From Vibrio nereis NBRC 15637 (GTDB lineage Bacteria > Pseudomonadota > Gammaproteobacteria > Enterobacterales > Vibrionaceae): DNA of 64,000 bases. The translations under genes were made by a program, and so were the position numbers. The stretch lies in NCBI RefSeq assembly GCF_001591105.1, contig NZ_BCUD01000003.1:1-64000 (forward strand), in the 5' to 3' direction. Every line of letters starts with the position of its first letter. Position 1 is the stretch's first letter. Below, in pieces: positions 59,997 to 64,000 of this stretch. The notes beneath the pieces are model-generated. The model worked only from the letters and a program-made list of their open reading frames with translations, was not told the origin of the DNA and ran no database searches.

Positions 59997-60677
59997 TTAT
60001 GAGCGAGACAACATTAACTCAAGGCGCGCACCTACACGTTGCGCTTGATCAGCAATGCCACCTACCCACTCTAAAATTTTGTAAAGGAACATAACATCGA
60101 TAGGATTCATATCCTGTTCAAGCTCCATCAATTGTTGACGAAGTTGGATTTGCATCGCATCGGTGTCGTCTTCGATAACATCCAATTGGTGGATCATTTC
60201 AGCCACAAGTGTTACTTCACGGCCTTTAAATCCAGTTTCCAATAACTCATCGAGCTCGTTGATAACATTTTGCGCTTGATTGGCAGCGTCAAGGCAACGC
60301 TTAACGTACGCAATAAAGTTTTCTTGAAGTGGCTCTGGGATGACTAATTGACGGCCGTAAACACGACCAGCAATATCTTTTGCGAGGTTTGCAAGTTTGT
60401 CTTGCTGTGTAAGTAGCTCTAGCATATCGCTACGGTCTACAGGCATAAACAAACCACGAGGAAGTTTTAGACGAATTTCGCGCTTTAACACGTCGGCTTC
60501 TTTCTCTAGGTGAGAAATCTGTGCGCGAATTTCAGATGCTTTTTCCCAATCCCCCTTTGAGCTTACTTCAAAGAAGTTAATGAGATGCGAGCAACACTCA
60601 TTCACACACACAACGTGGCGTTGCAAAGGCTTGATAGGGGACTTTGCAAATAACCCCATAATTGTATTTACTGGCAT
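59997..60677 (-). CDS. DUF47 (TIGR00153) PhoU-like phosphate transport accessory protein
   Basis: A 226-residue helical protein starting MPVNTIMGLFAKSPIKPLQRHVVCVNECCSHLINFFE at 60677; an in-frame ATG at 60683 sits 3 nt after the AGGT and is less likely. Visible helices and the conserved LKREIRLKLPRGLFMPVDRSDMLELLTQQDKLANLAKDIAG segment identify DUF47/PhoU-like proteins, which regulate or assist the adjacent Pit transporter. Likely forms a two-gene transcript with pit. Confidence 0.9.
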   Translation of the reverse strand: MPVNTIMGLFAKSPIKPLQRHVVCVNECCSHLINFFEVSSKGDWEKASEIRAQISHLEKEADVLKREIRLKLPRGLFMPVDRSDMLELLTQQDKLANLAKDIAGRVYGRQLVIPEPLQENFIAYVKRCLDAANQAQNVINELDELLETGFKGREVTLVAEMIHQLDVIEDDTDAMQIQLRQQLMELEQDMNPIDVMFLYKILEWVGGIADQAQRVGARLELMLSRS

Positions 60678-60882
60678 GGTCATTCAACCTAATTAATATA
60701 ACCTAAAAATAACATACACCAATCTACGGCGAAATGTTGAACGATGGCTATAAAGGCGCGCATGGTAACGCATTAAATCACTCATTAAAACTGTTTTAGA
60801 TCATCAATCCAACGATATTTCTTCCTTGCCGTGTAAGAAGATTGGCAATATCCTGTTTCTATCTGCTTCGAAAGGTATAACT

Positions 60883-62400
60883 ATGGAAACCGAGATAGAA
60901 CTGAAGTTTTTTGTTTCTCCTGAATTTTCAGATACTTTAAGAGAAAAAATTGCTCAATCAAAAGTACTTCAGCACAGTTGTCGAGAGCTAGGGAACACGT
61001 ATTTCGATACTCCTGATAATTGGTTACGCCAGCATGACATTGGCTTGCGTATTCGTCGATTTGATGATGTTTTTGTTCAAACTGTCAAAACTGCAGGACG
61101 CGTCGTAGCTGGGCTTCATCAACGTCCGGAATATAACGCTGAGCACAACAGCAATATTCCAGACTTAACCCTGCATCCAGGTGATATTTGGCCGAATGGC
61201 AAAGACGTTGCGACGCTTCAACAAGAGTTGAGCCCGCTTTTCTCTACTAACTTTACGCGCGAGCAATGGCTGATCAGTATGCCGGATGGCAGTCAGATTG
61301 AAGTGGCATTCGATCAGGGAAAAGTAGAAGCCGGAGACAAAGAAGACCCTATTTGCGAGGTGGAGCTGGAATTAAAGTCAGGCCAGACAGACGCGTTATT
61401 CACTTTGGCTCGCGATTTCTCGGATTCTGGCGGTATGCGTTTAGGTAACTTAAGCAAAGCGGCAAAAGGTTATCGCTTAGCGATGGGTTATGAAGGGGAT
61501 GACATCAAAGAAATGGCTTTGGTGGAGACCGATAAAAATGACACTGTTGAGTCCTGTTTGATCTACTCCTTAGAGCATGCGCTGTCTCATTGGCATTACC
61601 ATGAGCAAATTTACTCAGAAAGAGAGTCCATCGACGCTCTGCATGAGATAAAAAACTCAGTGAGCTTTATTCGCCAAATTTTGACCGTGTATGGTGGCAT
61701 CGTCCCTCGTCGTGCGAGTGCGATTCTACGTCAAGAATTGAAGTGGCTAGAGCAGAGTCTAGAATGGTTAAAAGAGTACGACTATTTAGAAGACTTACTC
61801 GAAGATAAAGGCCACGCTCTGAGAAAACTGGATGCGCGCAAATTCCTAGTCGCGGAACTGAAGCTAGAGCAAGAAATGCTGCCACCTAGGGAAGAAATCT
61901 TAGAGCAGCTTCACTCTGCCCGCTATACCGGCTTATTGCTTGATTTGAGCCGCTGGATCCTGACACGCGGTTGGCAGCCTTTCTTGGATGATAAGTCACG
62001 TGAGAAAATGGCGCTAAACATCGAACATTTTTCTGTGCAGCAGTTGGACCGTACTTGGGCTGATTTAATGGAAGCCTTTCCGCCTGAACGTAGCCTTACA
62101 GGACAAGACTACATTGAGCAGCAGTATCGATTGATGCGTAATTTATACACTGGTGTCAGCTTTGCCAGCTTGTATGATGCGGAAGAACGCAGAAGTTTTC
62201 GAATGCCTTGGAGTGATTTGTTGCACGGCATTGATGATTTAATCAAGCTAAAAACCTTGCATAAACAAGTGGAGAAGCTTGAAGGCGAAGAAAAAGAGCA
62301 ACTAGAACGTTGGCTGATTCGTCAGGAAAGCTCCATTCTTCATGCGATGGAGCAAACCAGAATCATCTGTATTGAAGCTGAGCCATACTGGCGCGATTAA
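60883..62400 (+). CDS. ygiF: CYTH-CHAD protein, inorganic triphosphatase-like (YgiF)
   Basis: A 505-residue protein. ATG 60883 gives METEIELKFFVSPEF, with the CYTH EIELKF tunnel motif at the N-terminus; arginine/lysine and acidic residues of the triphosphate tunnel follow (GLRIRRFDD, VCEVELELKSG-type ICEVELELK). The C-terminal half (about 230-505) is a helical CHAD domain with repeated conserved His (HALSHWHYHEQ, LHEIKNSVSFIRQIL) that binds polyphosphate in other proteins. E. coli YgiF hydrolyses tripolyphosphate. It is divergent from the pit/DUF47 unit and followed by a strong terminator. Confidence 0.92.
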   Translation: METEIELKFFVSPEFSDTLREKIAQSKVLQHSCRELGNTYFDTPDNWLRQHDIGLRIRRFDDVFVQTVKTAGRVVAGLHQRPEYNAEHNSNIPDLTLHPGDIWPNGKDVATLQQELSPLFSTNFTREQWLISMPDGSQIEVAFDQGKVEAGDKEDPICEVELELKSGQTDALFTLARDFSDSGGMRLGNLSKAAKGYRLAMGYEGDDIKEMALVETDKNDTVESCLIYSLEHALSHWHYHEQIYSERESIDALHEIKNSVSFIRQILTVYGGIVPRRASAILRQELKWLEQSLEWLKEYDYLEDLLEDKGHALRKLDARKFLVAELKLEQEMLPPREEILEQLHSARYTGLLLDLSRWILTRGWQPFLDDKSREKMALNIEHFSVQQLDRTWADLMEAFPPERSLTGQDYIEQQYRLMRNLYTGVSFASLYDAEERRSFRMPWSDLLHGIDDLIKLKTLHKQVEKLEGEEKEQLERWLIRQESSILHAMEQTRIICIEAEPYWRD

Positions 62401-62407
62401 GTACTGA

Positions 62408-62431
62408 GGGAGCATCACTGCTCCCTTTTTT
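62408..62431 (+). terminator. ygiF terminator
   Basis: GGGAGCA-TCAC-TGCTCCC followed by six T, just after the ygiF stop. Confidence 0.92.
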
Positions 62432-62439
62432 GATCCAAT

Positions 62440-63204
62440 TTAAGAATGTTTTTGTTTTTCTAGTTGCGCCTCGAGTTCATCCAGTCGCTTTAGGATTTGG
62501 TCTTGCTTTTGTACTGCCTCTAAAAGCAATCGCTCTTTGTTTTCGGAGCGTTTTGTTTGTGTGGTGGTCGGTGAAGTAAGAAATGATGTGATCAAACCTG
62601 AAATCATACCAAATAAGCCGACACCGCAAATAATGAGTGCGGCAGCCAGAGTTTTACCGCCATCCGTTACGGGATAGTGGTCGCCGTAGCCCACGGTAGA
62701 AATTGTCACTAACGCCCACCACAACGCATCCCCTCCGGTTTGGATATTAGCTTCCGGTGCTTTGCCTTCGATGAACAGCATCATACTTGCGCCGATGGTG
62801 AGCAAAACAACCAACAGCAACAAAATGGACGCCAGTGTTGTCTCTCGGCGATTGCTGGTAAGCTGCCTAAACATAAATCGGCTAGAGCGAATGACCAGAA
62901 TTACCCTTAAAATATGAAACAAACGAGCGAAGCGCAGGGGCTCAATCATTGGGATACTGGCAAGGAAATCGATCCAGTGGCGTTTAAGAAACTCAACTCT
63001 GTCGGGCGAGCGAATGAGGTCAATCATCAGTTGTAGGATAAAAACACTACAGATAATAAAGTCTAAGCCGATAAGAACTTGACGCGACTCTGGTTGTAAT
63101 GGGAAAAACAGTAAGCCAGAAATCACAAATAGTGCCATAAATGACAAGATTAGTGACAACAAGCTCATCGGCTTTGTATCGTATTTGATATCATCTTTTT
63201 TCAT
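62440..63204 (-). CDS. Voltage-sensor-type potassium channel
   Basis: A 254-residue inner-membrane protein with a six-TM voltage-gated channel layout: S1 and S2 near residues 15-65, an S4-like arginine-rich helix (RFARLFHILRVILVIRSSRF, about 91-110), and a pore with selectivity filter TVGYGD (170-175) between S5 (LLLLVVLLTIGASMMLF) and S6. It ends in a short coiled coil (QKQDQILKRLDELEAQLEKQK); no RCK/TrkA-N domain is present. Family-level call is solid; gating and ion selectivity beyond K+ are not known. Convergent with ygiF. Confidence 0.9.
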   Translation of the reverse strand: MKKDDIKYDTKPMSLLSLILSFMALFVISGLLFFPLQPESRQVLIGLDFIICSVFILQLMIDLIRSPDRVEFLKRHWIDFLASIPMIEPLRFARLFHILRVILVIRSSRFMFRQLTSNRRETTLASILLLLVVLLTIGASMMLFIEGKAPEANIQTGGDALWWALVTISTVGYGDHYPVTDGGKTLAAALIICGVGLFGMISGLITSFLTSPTTTQTKRSENKERLLLEAVQKQDQILKRLDELEAQLEKQKHS

Positions 63205-63317
63205 ACGAGGCTCGAAATAAATAATGAATACTGCTGTAACGGCAAAATAAGAGCGAATTCGTGTTCATATTTTGAATCAGAATTAAACAATATATAAAAC
63301 TTAGTGGAGAACGAACA

Positions 63318-64000
63318 ATGACCAAAATGGCATTTAAGCCATGGGAACGTGTAATTACGGATATTCGTCTAGTTCCCAAAATGGTGTTGCTGATGGTATT
63401 CAGTACCGTGCTGATCATTTCAAAACAGCTGTGGGACGCGAATACGTTTTATGAATCCCTGCTCGCGGCAACCAATAACCTAGCGGTTGCGCAGCAGCAT
63501 TATGATGCCTACATTGTTCAAGTGGTATGGCAAACCGCCATTATGATTGTGGTGTTTGTTGTGCTGCTACTGTTTGCTGCACGAATCATGCTACGCCAGA
63601 CGCAATATTTGAGTGACTCCATTAAATTAATGGCTGAAAAAGACCTTTCTGTCCAAATTCAAATGGACTGCAAAGACGAATATGGTGATGTAGCGCGAGA
63701 GTTAGAAAAAACGCGTATGCAATTGCAAGATATGATAAAGCTTCAGGTCAGTTCATCGCAAGAGTTGTCTGGGTTGACTGAGGTAATGACACTGAGCATG
63801 TCAGAAACCAAAGAGTCTGCACAAGAAGAGTTTAATGAAATTGATCAGCTTGCTACCGCAATGAGTGAGATGAGCTCAACGGTTCAAACGGTCGCGGAAC
63901 ATGCGCAGAGCGCTTCATCTCTGACTGAAAATGCTTCGGGGCAAGCAGAAACAGGTCAGCGTTTCGTTCAGGGCACTGTGTCTAAAATTAGTGATTTGTC
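63318..64000 (+). CDS. Methyl-accepting chemotaxis protein, 5' part
   Basis: Open to the right edge from ATG 63318; the first about 227 residues are present. It has TM1 (MVLLMVFSTVLIISKQLW), a very short periplasmic loop of about 40 residues, TM2 (VVWQTAIMIVVFVVLLLFAARIMLRQ), a HAMP-like region (LSDSIKLMAEKDLSVQIQMDCKDEYGDVARELEKTRMQLQDMI) and the start of the methylation-helix region (EVMTLSMSETKESAQEEFNEIDQLATAMSEMSSTVQTVAEHAQSAS). The small periplasmic loop suggests it senses an internal or membrane cue, or works with a partner. The signalling tip lies beyond the window. Confidence 0.88.
   Translation, partial: MTKMAFKPWERVITDIRLVPKMVLLMVFSTVLIISKQLWDANTFYESLLAATNNLAVAQQHYDAYIVQVVWQTAIMIVVFVVLLLFAARIMLRQTQYLSDSIKLMAEKDLSVQIQMDCKDEYGDVARELEKTRMQLQDMIKLQVSSSQELSGLTEVMTLSMSETKESAQEEFNEIDQLATAMSEMSSTVQTVAEHAQSASSLTENASGQAETGQRFVQGTVSKISDL

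Overview
The window is a stretch of Vibrio chromosome (Gammaproteobacteria, Vibrionaceae). The basis is protein similarity recognised by eye and gene order: leuABC - leuO - ilvIH - serA - rpiA - fau - 6S RNA - zapA, then nadB - rpoE-rseABC - lepAB - rnc - era - recO - pdxJ - acpS - barA/varS - rlmD - relA - mazG - pyrG - eno, then gspAB and pit. I saw no insertion sequence, prophage, integron, CRISPR array, rRNA or tRNA. Apart from a few lineage-variable blocks, this is vertically inherited core chromosome.

Layout. (1) 1-4060, minus strand: leucine operon leuA-leuB-leuC (leuC runs off the left edge), preceded by a promoter, a Leu-rich leader peptide (leuL) and an attenuator. (2) 4079-6732, minus: a P-loop NTPase overlapping an ABC half-transporter-like protein whose nucleotide-binding domain has lost its ATP-binding motifs. 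(3) 6882-11251, plus: PepSY-like Asp-tailed exported protein, OmpR-family response regulator, sensor kinase, SH3 lipoprotein and porin-like protein, with an 11-bp-period direct repeat upstream. (4) 11399-18938, plus: PAP2 phosphatase with glycosyltransferase, leuO, long-chain acyl-CoA ligase, ilvIH. (5) 19012-22331, minus: serA (two PurR-like boxes upstream), rpiA, fau, 6S RNA, zapA. (6) 22558-28740: ygfB-ubiH-ubiI, ytfK-like gene, a candidate sRNA, ybaK/ygfZ, sdhE/ygfX. (7) 28759-39953: nadB, then the sigma-E operon, lepA/lepB/rnc/era, recO/pdxJ/acpS. (8) 40103-43045: outer-membrane protein, small periplasmic binding protein and CHASE8-type diguanylate cyclase in one operon. (9) 43125-53835: barA, rlmD, relA, mazG, pyrG, eno, followed by a decayed tandem duplication of the eno 3' end. 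(10) 54114-64000: cca, gspAB, YgiM-like SH3 protein, pit with its DUF47 partner, CYTH-CHAD protein, potassium channel, and the 5' part of a chemotaxis receptor.

How the genes work together: leuABC, leuO, ilvIH and serA make this an amino-acid biosynthesis neighbourhood under attenuation and LysR/PurR-type control. rpoE-rseABC, lepB, barA and relA form a stress and global-regulation block. Pit, DUF47 and CYTH-CHAD form a phosphate/polyphosphate neighbourhood. The least explained parts are the dead-NBD ABC/P-loop pair, the two-component cluster with its Asp-rich secreted protein, the OMP/periplasmic/GGDEF operon, and the unassigned sRNA near 26.1-26.3 kb.
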